A stretch of 64,000 nt of DNA, taken from positions 1,178,001 to 1,242,000 of the forward strand of contig NZ_CP100000.1 in the NCBI RefSeq assembly GCF_024138165.1. Reading direction: 5' to 3'. The notes beneath the pieces are model-generated. The model saw only the letters and a program-made list of their open reading frames with translations, had not been told where the DNA came from and made no database searches. Each line of letters opens with the position of its first letter. Position 1 is the first letter of the stretch. Below, one piece after another: positions 24,841-33,241 of this stretch. A program made the position numbers and the translations under genes. The stretch comes from Halorussus vallis (GTDB lineage Archaea > Halobacteriota > Halobacteria > Halobacteriales > Haladaptataceae).

Positions 24841-26202
24841 GTGCAGAACGCAGACGATAAAGCTAACGGCCGAACGGTTGGCAGGCGGGAAAATGATGTC
24901 TCTGATGACACTACGGCTTCGACTGACAGTAGCGGTTCTACCGAGGTGGGACTCGACGTGACGCGACGCGGTCTCTTCGCGCTGGCGGGGATCGCGGGAC
25001 TCGGACTGGCGACGTCCGGGACCGCCGCGGCCCACGACGACGGAGGCGCGACGGGATTCGACGCGCTCGACTCGGTCCACATCGTCGGCGACGGGCCGGG
25101 CCAGTACGACACGATTCAGGAGGCCCACGACGACATCCCGGGTGCGGGCGCGGAGGGCAACGGAGCCATCCTCATCGCCGACAGCTACGACCCGAGCAAC
25201 GAGGTCTTCCCCATCGTGGTCGATAAGTACGCCGACATCCGGGGGCTGTCGAGCACCGGCGTCTCCATCAACAATCGCTCGTCGGCGAACACGTTCGTCT
25301 TCAAGGCGACCGAACAGCACAACACCGAGTCGCCCAAACTCAGCAACGTCCGACTCATCGGCGGCGAACACGCCATCGTTATCGAGGGCCACGTCGGCAT
25401 GACCGTCGAGGGCGTGACCATCTGGGACTGTGCGGGCGACGGCATCCGCATCAAGGACAACTCCTACTCGAGCACCTGCTACGACAACTACTTCCGGAAC
25501 ATCTGCATCGCGGGTCCCGGAAGCGACGGCGTCTACGTCGCCAACGGGAGCGCCCCGCACTCGCTGGTGTTCGACAACGTCAACGTCTACCGGGCCGGCA
25601 ACTACGGCTACCAGTTCCGCCAGGCCGGCGCGGGCACCACGGTCCAGAACTCCACGATACAGCACTGCGAGAACTGGGGGATGCTGGTCGAACGGAGCGC
25701 CTGCTTCACGGCCCGCGACTGCTACTTCGAGCGCAACGGCGAGAAGTACGCCACGGGGTCGGGCGCGAAGATCGACATCTGCTTCCACAACAACGGCGAG
25801 AACGACAACTTCCTCGTCGAGGGCTGTTACTTCAACGGGATGGGCGAGGGCGTCAACGCCATCCACCTCAACTCCGGCGAGTGCGGCGAACTCCGCAACT
25901 GCCACTTCAACGGCTACGACGGCGGTTACATCGTCCAGGACGCGGGCCACCGCGACCTGAACGTCGCGCGCTCGACCATCTGCACCGACGGGTCGGAAAC
26001 CAACTTCTACGGCGACGGCGACCCGCTCGGGACGCGCACTCGCGAAGACGGTATCGTGACCCGACAGGACCTCTCGAACACCGAGGGCTGCCACGAGGGC
26101 GACAAGGGCATCCACGACGGGTCGGGGAGCGCGCCCGAAGGGTTCGCGCTCTGGCTCGACGGCCGGTGGGTGAGCCAGGTCAACGGCGAGGTCATCTCGT
26201 AA
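24841..26202 (+). CDS. Tat-exported right-handed beta-helix protein (pectate-lyase-like)
   Basis: The protein is about 450 residues. A twin-arginine signal TRRGLFALAGIAGLGL (about residues 40-55) precedes an Ala-rich cleavage region. VHIVGDGPGQYDTIQEAHDDI starts a right-handed parallel beta-helix, seen in repeated NVRLIGGEHAIVIEGHVGMT-like turns and many Asn/Gly/Cys positions (ENWGMLVERSACFTARDC). Such folds bind or cleave surface polysaccharides or act as phage-tail-like adhesins; catalytic residues are not clear. The start is uncertain: GTG 24841 is used here, a GTG at 24958 directly before the RR motif is possible, and ATGs at 24893 and 24896 are in another frame (see findings). A 13-bp hairpin follows the stop. 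Confidence 0.75.
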   Translation: MQNADDKANGRTVGRRENDVSDDTTASTDSSGSTEVGLDVTRRGLFALAGIAGLGLATSGTAAAHDDGGATGFDALDSVHIVGDGPGQYDTIQEAHDDIPGAGAEGNGAILIADSYDPSNEVFPIVVDKYADIRGLSSTGVSINNRSSANTFVFKATEQHNTESPKLSNVRLIGGEHAIVIEGHVGMTVEGVTIWDCAGDGIRIKDNSYSSTCYDNYFRNICIAGPGSDGVYVANGSAPHSLVFDNVNVYRAGNYGYQFRQAGAGTTVQNSTIQHCENWGMLVERSACFTARDCYFERNGEKYATGSGAKIDICFHNNGENDNFLVEGCYFNGMGEGVNAIHLNSGECGELRNCHFNGYDGGYIVQDAGHRDLNVARSTICTDGSETNFYGDGDPLGTRTREDGIVTRQDLSNTEGCHEGDKGIHDGSGSAPEGFALWLDGRWVSQVNGEVIS

Positions 26203-26224
26203 GTCGGGCAGAGACTCGCGAGGC

Positions 26225-26253
26225 GGCGCGTCGGCGTTCGACGCCGACGCGCC
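26225..26253. terminator. 13-bp hairpin after the beta-helix gene
   Basis: Arms 26225-26237 and 26241-26253 are perfectly complementary with a TCG loop. It begins 23 nt after the stop at 26202 and is followed by five A residues, fitting a 3' end. Confidence 0.5.
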
Positions 26254-26328
26254 CGCCGCAAAAACGACGCCAATGCACACTCGACGGGTCGAAGCGACAC
26301 GCGGTCGGGGGACCGCGTATCGCCGGAG

Positions 26329-26370
26329 GGGACGGTCGGCCGCCGGACGCGTCCGGCGGCCGACCGTCCC
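26329..26370. repeat. 42-nt perfect palindrome upstream of TatD-like gene
   Basis: A zero-loop palindrome with centre GGACGCGTCC lies in the 250-nt gap before the start at 26456. It is unrelated in sequence to the nearby hairpin at 26225-26253. It may be a terminator or a regulatory site. Confidence 0.6.
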
Positions 26371-26455
26371 GAACCTCGGACCGTCGAACCGGGTATCGCC
26401 GCCGAACTGGGTACGAATCACCGCAGTTTTCCTTTCTCGCGCCGACGTCCCGTAC

Positions 26456-27307
26456 ATGAGCGAGGACCTCGGAACGCCGGTGTTGGACGACCACCTGCAC
26501 CTCGACCCCGACCACGGCCGGGGCATCGAGGCCGTGAAGGACTTTGCGCGCAGCGGCGGCACCCACCTGCTCGTGGTGAACAAACCCTCGTGGCTCCTCG
26601 GGGTCGAACCCGAAACCGGCGAGGAGTTCCGCCCCGTCTTCGAGCGCACCCTCGACGTCGTCGCCGACGCGACCGACGAACTCGACGGCCGGGCGTGGCC
26701 CGTCCTCGGCGTCCACCCCGGACTCGTCTCGAAACTGGTCGACGACCGGGGCTTCGCGCCCGAGGAGGCGCGCGACCTGATGTGCGCCGGTCTGGACCTC
26801 GCGGCCGAGTACGTCGCCGACGGGGAGGCGGTCGCGCTCAAGACCGGCCGGCCCCACTACGACACCGCCGAGGCCGTCTGGGAGGCGTCGAACGAGGTGC
26901 TCAGACACGGCCTCGCGCTCGGCGCGGAGCGCGACTGTGCGGTCCAGTTGCACACCGAGGCCAGCGAGGACCTCACCGAAATCGCGGAGTGGGCCGAGGA
27001 CGCCGGCCTCTCACGCGAGCGCGTGGTGAAACACTACGCCGAGGGGAAACTCGCGGGACCGACTCCGAGCGTGATGAGCGAGAAGGAACGCTTGGAAGTC
27101 GCCGCCGAGCGCGGCGACCCGTTCCTGATGGAAACCGACTTCGTCGACGACCCCGACCGACCGGGCGCGGTCATGGGTCCCAAGACGGTGCCCCGGCGGG
27201 TCCGGTGGATGCGCGAAGAAGGGTACGACGACGCGATACGCAACGCCCACGTCGAAACGCCGAAGCGGGTGTACGGGTTGGACACGCAAGAAACGCTCGG
27301 CCGTTGA
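26456..27307 (+). CDS. TatD-family metal-dependent hydrolase
   Basis: The protein has 283 residues. VLDDHLHLDPDHG holds the HxH metal motif (HLHL, about residues 13-16). LGVHPGLVSKL, VALKTGRPHYDT and VQLHTEASE give further His/Glu ligands, and PFLMETDFVDDPDRPG carries the conserved late Asp. These are the TIM-barrel features of TatD/YcfH proteins, which act as 3'-5' exonucleases or related phosphoesterases. The lysine and histidine pattern KTGRPH is slightly unusual, so the activity is likely but not certain. The start at 26456 removes a low-quality Arg-rich extension that spans the palindrome. Confidence 0.88.
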   Translation: MSEDLGTPVLDDHLHLDPDHGRGIEAVKDFARSGGTHLLVVNKPSWLLGVEPETGEEFRPVFERTLDVVADATDELDGRAWPVLGVHPGLVSKLVDDRGFAPEEARDLMCAGLDLAAEYVADGEAVALKTGRPHYDTAEAVWEASNEVLRHGLALGAERDCAVQLHTEASEDLTEIAEWAEDAGLSRERVVKHYAEGKLAGPTPSVMSEKERLEVAAERGDPFLMETDFVDDPDRPGAVMGPKTVPRRVRWMREEGYDDAIRNAHVETPKRVYGLDTQETLGR

Positions 27308-27367
27308 CTCCCGTTAGTCGAACGACAAGGAGAAAGGCATATGAGTCGCGCGGGGCACGAACAGGAT

Positions 27368-27949
27368 ATGAGCGCGCCCCCGGAGGAGTTCTACTCCGAC
27401 GAACGCTGGCAGAACTGGCTCGACCGCATCCGCGAAGAGGACATCGACCCCGAGAACGAGGACTCGGCGCGACTGCTGTTGAACCTCCAGGACGACGTGG
27501 CCATCGCCATCGCCAAGATCGTCACCGCCTACGACGACGACGCCATCGGCGAGGAGGAGGCCATGGACGAACTCGGCGACATCCGTGAGGTCGTTCTCGA
27601 CGAGGTCGACTTCGACGACGAGGAGAAGGCCATGCTCATCGACGGCGTCCAGACCAGCCTGGTCTGCGTCTTCTACGCGGCCGAGCAGTACGTCGCCGAC
27701 GGGGCGGCCGAGGAGGGGAGCGTCGAGGAGTACGTCCTCGAAGCGGGCCGGGCCGAGGAGGCCGAGGACCTGGACTCCGCGCTGGGACTCGTGGCGGCCG
27801 CCGGGACGCGCATCATCGACGGCGAGGAACTCGACATGGCCGTGACCGAGGACCTGGAGTACGGCCTGGTCACCGAGTGGGTCAACGGACTCGACAGCCT
27901 CCAGAGCGCGATGAGCGACCCCGAAGTGGTCGAGGAAGAGGACGAGTAG
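27368..27949 (+). CDS. DUF2150 family protein
   Basis: The protein has 193 residues. The block PEEFYSDERWQNWLDRIREEDIDPENEDSARLLLNLQDD at the N-terminus and the helical acidic middle (REVVLDEVDFDDEEKAMLIDGVQTSLVCVFYAAEQY) match the haloarchaeal DUF2150 family. No catalytic motif is known. The start at 27368 (MSAPPEEFY) agrees with the family; a frame from 27341 would add nine residues. It lies 33-60 nt after the TatD-like gene, possibly in one operon. Confidence 0.85.
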   Translation: MSAPPEEFYSDERWQNWLDRIREEDIDPENEDSARLLLNLQDDVAIAIAKIVTAYDDDAIGEEEAMDELGDIREVVLDEVDFDDEEKAMLIDGVQTSLVCVFYAAEQYVADGAAEEGSVEEYVLEAGRAEEAEDLDSALGLVAAAGTRIIDGEELDMAVTEDLEYGLVTEWVNGLDSLQSAMSDPEVVEEEDE

Positions 27950-28014
27950 GCCGGCGGCGAGCGAACCGGCGAACAGACGCTATTTTTATCTGTCTCGCCT
28001 GAAAGAAGTCGGTC

Positions 28015-30072
28015 GTGCGACTGCTGGCCGACGACCGCGGGGTGACGGTGCAGGTCGGAGCGGTGTTGCTGTTCGCCGTCCTCATCATCCTGCTCTCGAC
28101 CTACCAGGCCCAGGTGGTGCCCCAGCAGAACGAGCGGGTGGAGTTCAACCACAACCAGCGGGTCCAGAGCCAGCTACAGGAGCTTCGGGACGAACTCGTT
28201 CGGGCGGGCGAAACCGGCCGCGGCGGGTCGGCGTCGGTGGCGCTCGGCATCCGGTATCCCGGCCGGGCGTTCTTCGTCAATCCGCCCCCGCCCTCGGGCA
28301 CGCTCCGGACGACGCCGCCGGCGAACGCGACCGTCGAGAACGCCACGGCGCGCGGCGAAACCGGCGATTACTGGGACGGTAGCGACCGCAACTTCTCGAC
28401 CCGGGGACTGGTGTACCGACCGAACTACCACGTCTACGGCAACCCGCCGACGACCGGCTACGGGGCGAGCGTGCTCTACAACCGCTTCGCGGAGACGACC
28501 CGGCCGATATCGGGCCAGCGACTGGTCGACGGCAACCGCATCACGCTCGTGGCCCTGAACGGGAGCCTCTCGGAGTCGAGCAGCGCCACCGTCAGCGTCG
28601 ACCCGCGGGCGGTCAGCGCGGCGACGCGCTCGGTGACGGTGCGCAACGCGAGCGCCGACCAGAACGTCTCGCTGGTCGTGCCGACCGAACTCGACGCCGC
28701 CGCGTGGCGCGACCTGCTCGCGGACCAGATGAGCGAGGGCGACGGCGACGACCGGCACGTGCTCGCGGTGAAACCCGGAGCCCGCGAGGGCACCGTCCGC
28801 GTCGTGCTCGAACCCGCCACCTACGTCCTCCGACTCGCGAAGGTCGGCGTCGGTTCCGACGTGAGCGGCGTCGACGCCCACTACGTGACCGACGTCCGCG
28901 GCGACGACGACAGCGCGCCCGAGGACAGTCCGCACGAACTCGTCGTGGAGGTCCGGGACCGCTACGACAACCCGGTCGCGGGCGCGACGGTGAACGCCAC
29001 GCTCGTCGGCGACCTCGCGGGCGACGCCATCTCGGCGGGCGGGTCGTCGGGCGAGACGCTCACCGGCCTGGAAACCGACGGCGAGGGGCGGGTCCGGATT
29101 CGCTACCGTGCTCCGAACTTCGACGGTGAGAACCGCGACGTCGAAGTTCGGGTGAGTTCGACCCGCGTCCCCGCGACCGGCCCCGAGTTCGACCCCGGCG
29201 CGCGCACGAATCTCAGCTTCGACCTCACCGCGGTCAACACCGACGGGAGCGGCCTCGGCGGGGGCGGAGGATCCTACGACGTGAACTGGACGGACGCCTC
29301 GGGCGGCGACCTCTCCTGTGACGCCGCGCTGACTCGCTGCACCTTGAACACGGATTCCGGAACGACGGTATCGCTCACGGCGACGGTGACCGCGGACGGC
29401 GACCCGCTCTCGCAGGCGACCGTCGACTACGCGGTCAACGACAGCACGATGGGCACCGTCTCCCCGGACGCCGGCGTCACCGACGAGGACGGCCGAGACA
29501 GTACCACGGTCGACGTGACGCCGACGGACGGCGTGATGACGGTGTACGCCGGGAGCGGCGGCGACGCCGACCCGCTTCGGATTCGCGTCGAGAGCGGCGA
29601 CGGCGGTTCGACCGATATCGTCTACAACGACGACGGAACTGCGACCCGCGGGAACCGCGACGGCGGGAAGATGTCCGGCCTGCGCTTCAGCGTCACCAAC
29701 CGGTACGCCGAACCGGTGACGGTGACGGGCGTTCGGATTCGGCCGACGGACGCGTCGATAGACGAACTGAGCGACCCGTCGTACTGGTTCGGTCGGTACC
29801 GGAGCGAACTGTACGTCGAGTCGGCGACGGACGGCCGCGCCGACATCGCCGACGGCACGTCGCTCCCGACGACCATCGACATCGCCGACGACGCCCAGTT
29901 CGGCGGTGGCGAACCCACCATCGACGGTAACGGCGGCGTCGCGACGTTCTACCTCTACGAGTTCTTCGCCGACGGTCGCCGCGTGAACATGAACGACGAG
30001 CGGGTCGCGATAACGCTGTACTTCCGGAACCACAATTCGGTGACGTTCACCGTGCGCGGGAACGACGGGTGA
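28015..30072 (+). CDS. Large surface protein with archaeal pilin-like N-terminus and Ig-like domains
   Basis: The protein has 685 residues from GTG 28015. Residues 8-30 (RGVTVQVGAVLLFAVLIILLS) give a type IV pilin-like/prepilin hydrophobic segment after a short positive leader, and the next 20 residues are Gln/Asn-rich (VVPQQNERVEFNHNQRVQ). The middle contains bacterial Ig-like (Big1, invasin-type) repeats with DRYDNPVAGATVNATLVGD (about 325) and ADGDPLSQATVDYAVND (about 461). Many NxS/T sites imply glycosylation. It is likely anchored in the membrane with a long extracellular domain. A TATTTTTATC box at 27980-27990 is about 30 nt upstream. Confidence 0.82.
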   Translation: MRLLADDRGVTVQVGAVLLFAVLIILLSTYQAQVVPQQNERVEFNHNQRVQSQLQELRDELVRAGETGRGGSASVALGIRYPGRAFFVNPPPPSGTLRTTPPANATVENATARGETGDYWDGSDRNFSTRGLVYRPNYHVYGNPPTTGYGASVLYNRFAETTRPISGQRLVDGNRITLVALNGSLSESSSATVSVDPRAVSAATRSVTVRNASADQNVSLVVPTELDAAAWRDLLADQMSEGDGDDRHVLAVKPGAREGTVRVVLEPATYVLRLAKVGVGSDVSGVDAHYVTDVRGDDDSAPEDSPHELVVEVRDRYDNPVAGATVNATLVGDLAGDAISAGGSSGETLTGLETDGEGRVRIRYRAPNFDGENRDVEVRVSSTRVPATGPEFDPGARTNLSFDLTAVNTDGSGLGGGGGSYDVNWTDASGGDLSCDAALTRCTLNTDSGTTVSLTATVTADGDPLSQATVDYAVNDSTMGTVSPDAGVTDEDGRDSTTVDVTPTDGVMTVYAGSGGDADPLRIRVESGDGGSTDIVYNDDGTATRGNRDGGKMSGLRFSVTNRYAEPVTVTGVRIRPTDASIDELSDPSYWFGRYRSELYVESATDGRADIADGTSLPTTIDIADDAQFGGGEPTIDGNGGVATFYLYEFFADGRRVNMNDERVAITLYFRNHNSVTFTVRGNDG

Positions 30073-30147
30073 CGTCGGAGCCGGGTTTCGACGCACGTCG
30101 AATCAACTATCGACAAAATCTTATAGCCCCTTCCCGCACGAACGTAC

Positions 30148-31485
30148 ATGACAGCGGTCGGCATCGACGCCATCGAAATCTGGACGGGGAAGCTCGAGCT
30201 CGACCTGCCGGGGACGTTCGCGCCCGAGATGGGCGAGGACCCCGAGAAGTACACCAAGGGCCTGGGCCTGCACGCGAGTTCGTTCCCTGACGCCCACGAG
30301 GACATCGTGACGATGGGGGCGAACGCCGCCAAGCGACTGATGGAGCGCAAGGGGCTGACCCCCGACGACATCGGCCGCATCGACGTGGCGACCGAGTCGG
30401 CGTTCGACAACTCCAAGCCCGTCTCGACGTACATCGCGGGCTGTCTGGAGCAGGTGTACGACGAGGACTTCCACCACGCCAACAAGGGCGAGCGCAAGTT
30501 CGCCTGCATCGCGGGGACCCAAAGCCTCGACGACGCGTACAACTGGATCAAGGCGGGTCGCAACCGCGGCCGCGCGGCGCTGGTCGTGGCGACCGACACC
30601 GCCCTCTACGAACGGGGCGACCCCGGCGAGGCGACCCAGGGCGCTGGCGCGGTGGCGATGCTCATCGACGAGGACCCGAACCTCGTGGAACTCTCGACCG
30701 AGCAGGGCTACGGTTCGGCCGACGAAACCGACTTCCTCAAGCCCAACCAGCAGTTCCCGAGCGTCGACGGCAAGCGTTCGATGCAGGTGTACCTCGCCCG
30801 GATGCGCGAGGCGCTGGAGGACTTCGAGAGCATCTCGGGCGACACTCACCCCGACGACTTCGCGTACATCCCGTTTCACACGCCGTTCCCCGGGATGGTC
30901 CGGCGGGCCGGCCTGCTCGGCTACCGCCACATGATTCGGGACACCCCCGTCGAGGAGGCGCTCGCCGAGGAGATCGGCTTCCAGCCCCGCGAGGAGGACT
31001 TCGAGGACCGCGACTCCTACGAGGAGGCCATCCGCGAGCACATGGACGAACTGAAGGCCACCGAGCGCTACCGCGACTGGTACGCCGACACCATCGAGCC
31101 GACGCTCGCCATCTCCCGGCAGGTCGGCAACTGGTACACTGGTTCGGTCCACATCGCCCGCGCCAGCGCGCTCAAGACCGCCGCCGAGGAGGGCCGCGAC
31201 CTCGCGGGCCAGAGCCTCCTGGTCGGCTCCTACGGGTCGGGAGCGCAGGCCGAAATCCACGCCGAAAAGGTTCAGGACGGCTGGAAAGAGGAGATCGAGG
31301 CGCTCAACATCGACGCGCAGAACGACGACCGCTACGACCTCAGCTTCGAGGAGTACGAGAAGGTCCACGACCGCCACAACCACGACAAGACCATCGAACT
31401 CGAGGACTTCACGGTGCCCGACGGCGAGTTCGTCTTCACGGGGAGAGGCCGGATGAACGAGCGTATCTACGACTACGTGGAGTAG
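30148..31485 (+). CDS. hmgB: Hydroxymethylglutaryl-CoA synthase
   Basis: The protein has 445 residues. It condenses acetyl-CoA with acetoacetyl-CoA to give HMG-CoA, the entry to the mevalonate route for archaeal isoprenoid lipids. The catalytic triad is visible: E83 (ATESAFDNSK), C120 (RKFACIAGTQ) and H244 (YIPFHTPFPGM). The acidic insertions (EDFEDRDSYEEAIREHMDE) are typical of haloarchaeal forms. It has no operon partner here; the ATG at 30148 follows an AATCTTATAG box at about 30118, near 30 nt upstream. Confidence 0.97.
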   Translation: MTAVGIDAIEIWTGKLELDLPGTFAPEMGEDPEKYTKGLGLHASSFPDAHEDIVTMGANAAKRLMERKGLTPDDIGRIDVATESAFDNSKPVSTYIAGCLEQVYDEDFHHANKGERKFACIAGTQSLDDAYNWIKAGRNRGRAALVVATDTALYERGDPGEATQGAGAVAMLIDEDPNLVELSTEQGYGSADETDFLKPNQQFPSVDGKRSMQVYLARMREALEDFESISGDTHPDDFAYIPFHTPFPGMVRRAGLLGYRHMIRDTPVEEALAEEIGFQPREEDFEDRDSYEEAIREHMDELKATERYRDWYADTIEPTLAISRQVGNWYTGSVHIARASALKTAAEEGRDLAGQSLLVGSYGSGAQAEIHAEKVQDGWKEEIEALNIDAQNDDRYDLSFEEYEKVHDRHNHDKTIELEDFTVPDGEFVFTGRGRMNERIYDYVE

Positions 31486-31628
31486 TTCTCGGTCGTTCGG
31501 TTTCTGCGTCTTCCATTTTCGTTTCTGCGACCGAGACGTCGTGGAGTAATTCGCCGGTGTCTGCTGACCGGAACGCTTCGAAAACATCTGCTCGCTACGT
31601 GAACCGGCAGCGGATACAACGAGAACTT

Positions 31629-31755
31629 CCAGAAAGCCCCCGCCCGCTCGCGGTCGCTCTGCAGAATATCCACGCCTCGCTGACGCTCGGCGAGAATAGT
31701 TGCCTGCAGAGATGACCAAGCCCTACGGGCGCGAGCGGGCGGCCCCTTTCATCCA
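31629..31755 (-). ncRNA. Structured repeat element, copy B
   Basis: On the minus strand the element starts TGAAAGGGGCCGCCC then GCTCGCG and ends CGCGAGCGGGC then GGGGGCTTTC, matching copy A at both ends. The inner helix is CTCTGCAG with CTGCAGAG (copy A has CTCAG with CTGAG plus flanking pairs). CTATTC and GGATAT/GGAATAT are shared inner strings. This pairing with a changed sequence supports a real RNA or DNA structure. Confidence 0.6.
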
Positions 31756-31952
31756 CCCCACCGCAACCGCACCGCGACCGCCACACCCCTCCCCAGCCGA
31801 TTCCTTCGTGCCCCGGAGGGGCACTCAGTCATCCCTCGCACGAAGATGGCGCGACCCAACACCGCCGGGTCACGCCAGCGCGCGCCGGGAGGCCGGGTTA
31901 GAAGCGCTCGGTGAAACAGACCACCGAAACGCCCGGTCGACCAACCGGCAGG

Positions 31953-31974
31953 GCGGGACTGAAAGGGGGCTTTC
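31953..31974 (+). repeat. Body-less version of the structured repeat ends
   Basis: GGGACTGAAAGGGGGCTTTC contains the left end (GGGACTGAAAGGGG) of copies A and B directly joined to the right end (GGGGCTTTC), with the GC-rich stem body missing. GAAAG and CTTTC still pair as a small hairpin. Confidence 0.5.
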
Positions 31975-32085
31975 GCTTGGTCAGTTGTCGTGGTGGTAAA
32001 GGTTCTCGGCAAAATTCCTTTCCGACCAGAAACACCCCTCTCTCCGTCCGAGTCCTTATAAACGAAGCCGCCCGACTATAGTGAT

Positions 32086-33237
32086 ATGAGCGACGTTGGC
32101 ACGGAGGACGCGGGCGAAACCGTCGACCCGCGTCCTTCGGCCGAGGACCCCCACGAGGCTGGAGAGTCCCCCAAGTCCGAGGAGCGTCCCGACCAGGATT
32201 CGACCGACCCCGAGGTCGAGTCGATGCCGGCCAGCGACGCCTTCGAAGCGCTCGGCAACGAGGTCCGGATGGCCATCCTGCGGGCGCTGGTCGACGCCCC
32301 CGAAGACGACGCGGGCGGGGAAGCGAGCGAGGACGCGGCCGACGACCCCGAACGCGTCTCCGGCCGGACCGCGACCTTCTCGGAACTGTTCGAGGCCAGT
32401 TCCGTCGACACCACCGCCGGGTTCGCCTACCACCTCCGCCAGTTGACCGGCCAGTTCCTCCGCAAGACCGGCGAAGACGACGACCGGTACGCGGTGACCT
32501 ACGCGGGTCTGCAGGTCGCGCGCGCCATCGTCGCGGGCACCTACACCGACCGGGTGTCGTTCGGTCCGGTCGAGACGGGCGACGACTGCCCGCTCTGCGA
32601 GTCGGGCGGCCTCGCGGCGACCTGCGAGGCCAACTACGTCACCGTCGCGTGCGACGCCGGGGAACGGACGAGCGAGGGAGAGCGCGAGGGCTGCGGCCGG
32701 ACGATACTCACGCTCCCGTTCCCGCCGGGCGCGCGCCGGAACCGCGACTCCGACCCCGGCACCGACTCGGACGCCGACCGCCTGCTGGCGGCGTTCGACC
32801 GCCACCACCGCCGCCGACTCTCGGCGATGTCCGACGGAGTCTGCCCGGAGTGCGCCGCGACGATGGACGCCGCGCTCGCGCTCGCCGACGGCGAATCCGC
32901 CGAACGAGCATCGGAATCCGATTCCGACGCCGACCCCGAACGCGCGCAGGTCCGCCTCGACTGCCGGCAGTGCGGGTGTCGACTCCACTGCCCGGTGACG
33001 CTCGCGGTTCTCGAACACCCCGCGGTCATCGCGTTCTACCACGACCACGGTGAGAACGTCCGCGACAGGCCCATCTGGAACGTCGGGCCGGAGTGGCGCG
33101 AGACGGTCGTCTCGACCGACCCCTGGTGCGTCCGGGTCACCGCGCGACTCGACGGCGAGGCGCTGGACCTGTTCGTCGCCCGCGACCTCGACGTCGCCGG
33201 AACTCGGCGACGCCGCGAAACCGAGCGGGCGTCCTGA
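32086..33237 (+). CDS. ArsR-like winged-helix regulator with zinc-ribbon modules
   Basis: The protein has 383 residues. An acidic, disordered N-terminus (1-45) precedes a winged helix: SDAFEALGNEVRMAILRAL ... TFSELFEASSVDTTAGFAYHLRQL ... YAVTYAGLQVARAI (about 48-160). Then come cysteine pairs CPLC (about 168), CPEC (about 264) and CRQCGC (about 292), which suggest two or more zinc ribbons. The combination is known in haloarchaeal regulators of unknown regulon. The C-terminus continues with VRVTARLDGEALDLFVARD. The gene points toward psmA2, but convergently, so regulation of it is not implied. Confidence 0.83.
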   Translation: MSDVGTEDAGETVDPRPSAEDPHEAGESPKSEERPDQDSTDPEVESMPASDAFEALGNEVRMAILRALVDAPEDDAGGEASEDAADDPERVSGRTATFSELFEASSVDTTAGFAYHLRQLTGQFLRKTGEDDDRYAVTYAGLQVARAIVAGTYTDRVSFGPVETGDDCPLCESGGLAATCEANYVTVACDAGERTSEGEREGCGRTILTLPFPPGARRNRDSDPGTDSDADRLLAAFDRHHRRRLSAMSDGVCPECAATMDAALALADGESAERASESDSDADPERAQVRLDCRQCGCRLHCPVTLAVLEHPAVIAFYHDHGENVRDRPIWNVGPEWRETVVSTDPWCVRVTARLDGEALDLFVARDLDVAGTRRRRETERAS

Positions 33238-33241
33238 CGAT

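Larger units (their letters stand above)
31486..32085. other. 600-bp non-coding interval after hmgB
   Basis: The interval holds structured repeat copy B (31629-31755, minus) and the body-less variant (31953-31974). The rest (31756-31950) contains short CG-rich inverted segments and no gene-like frame. A TATA for the 32086 gene (TTATAAAC near 32055) lies at the end. Confidence 0.6.

Noticed and set aside
24705-24857. Short frames in the leader of the beta-helix gene (26 and 20 codons)
   Set aside because: They follow a good TATA box, but their products are Arg-rich with no haloarchaeal protein character; they are more likely non-coding leader.
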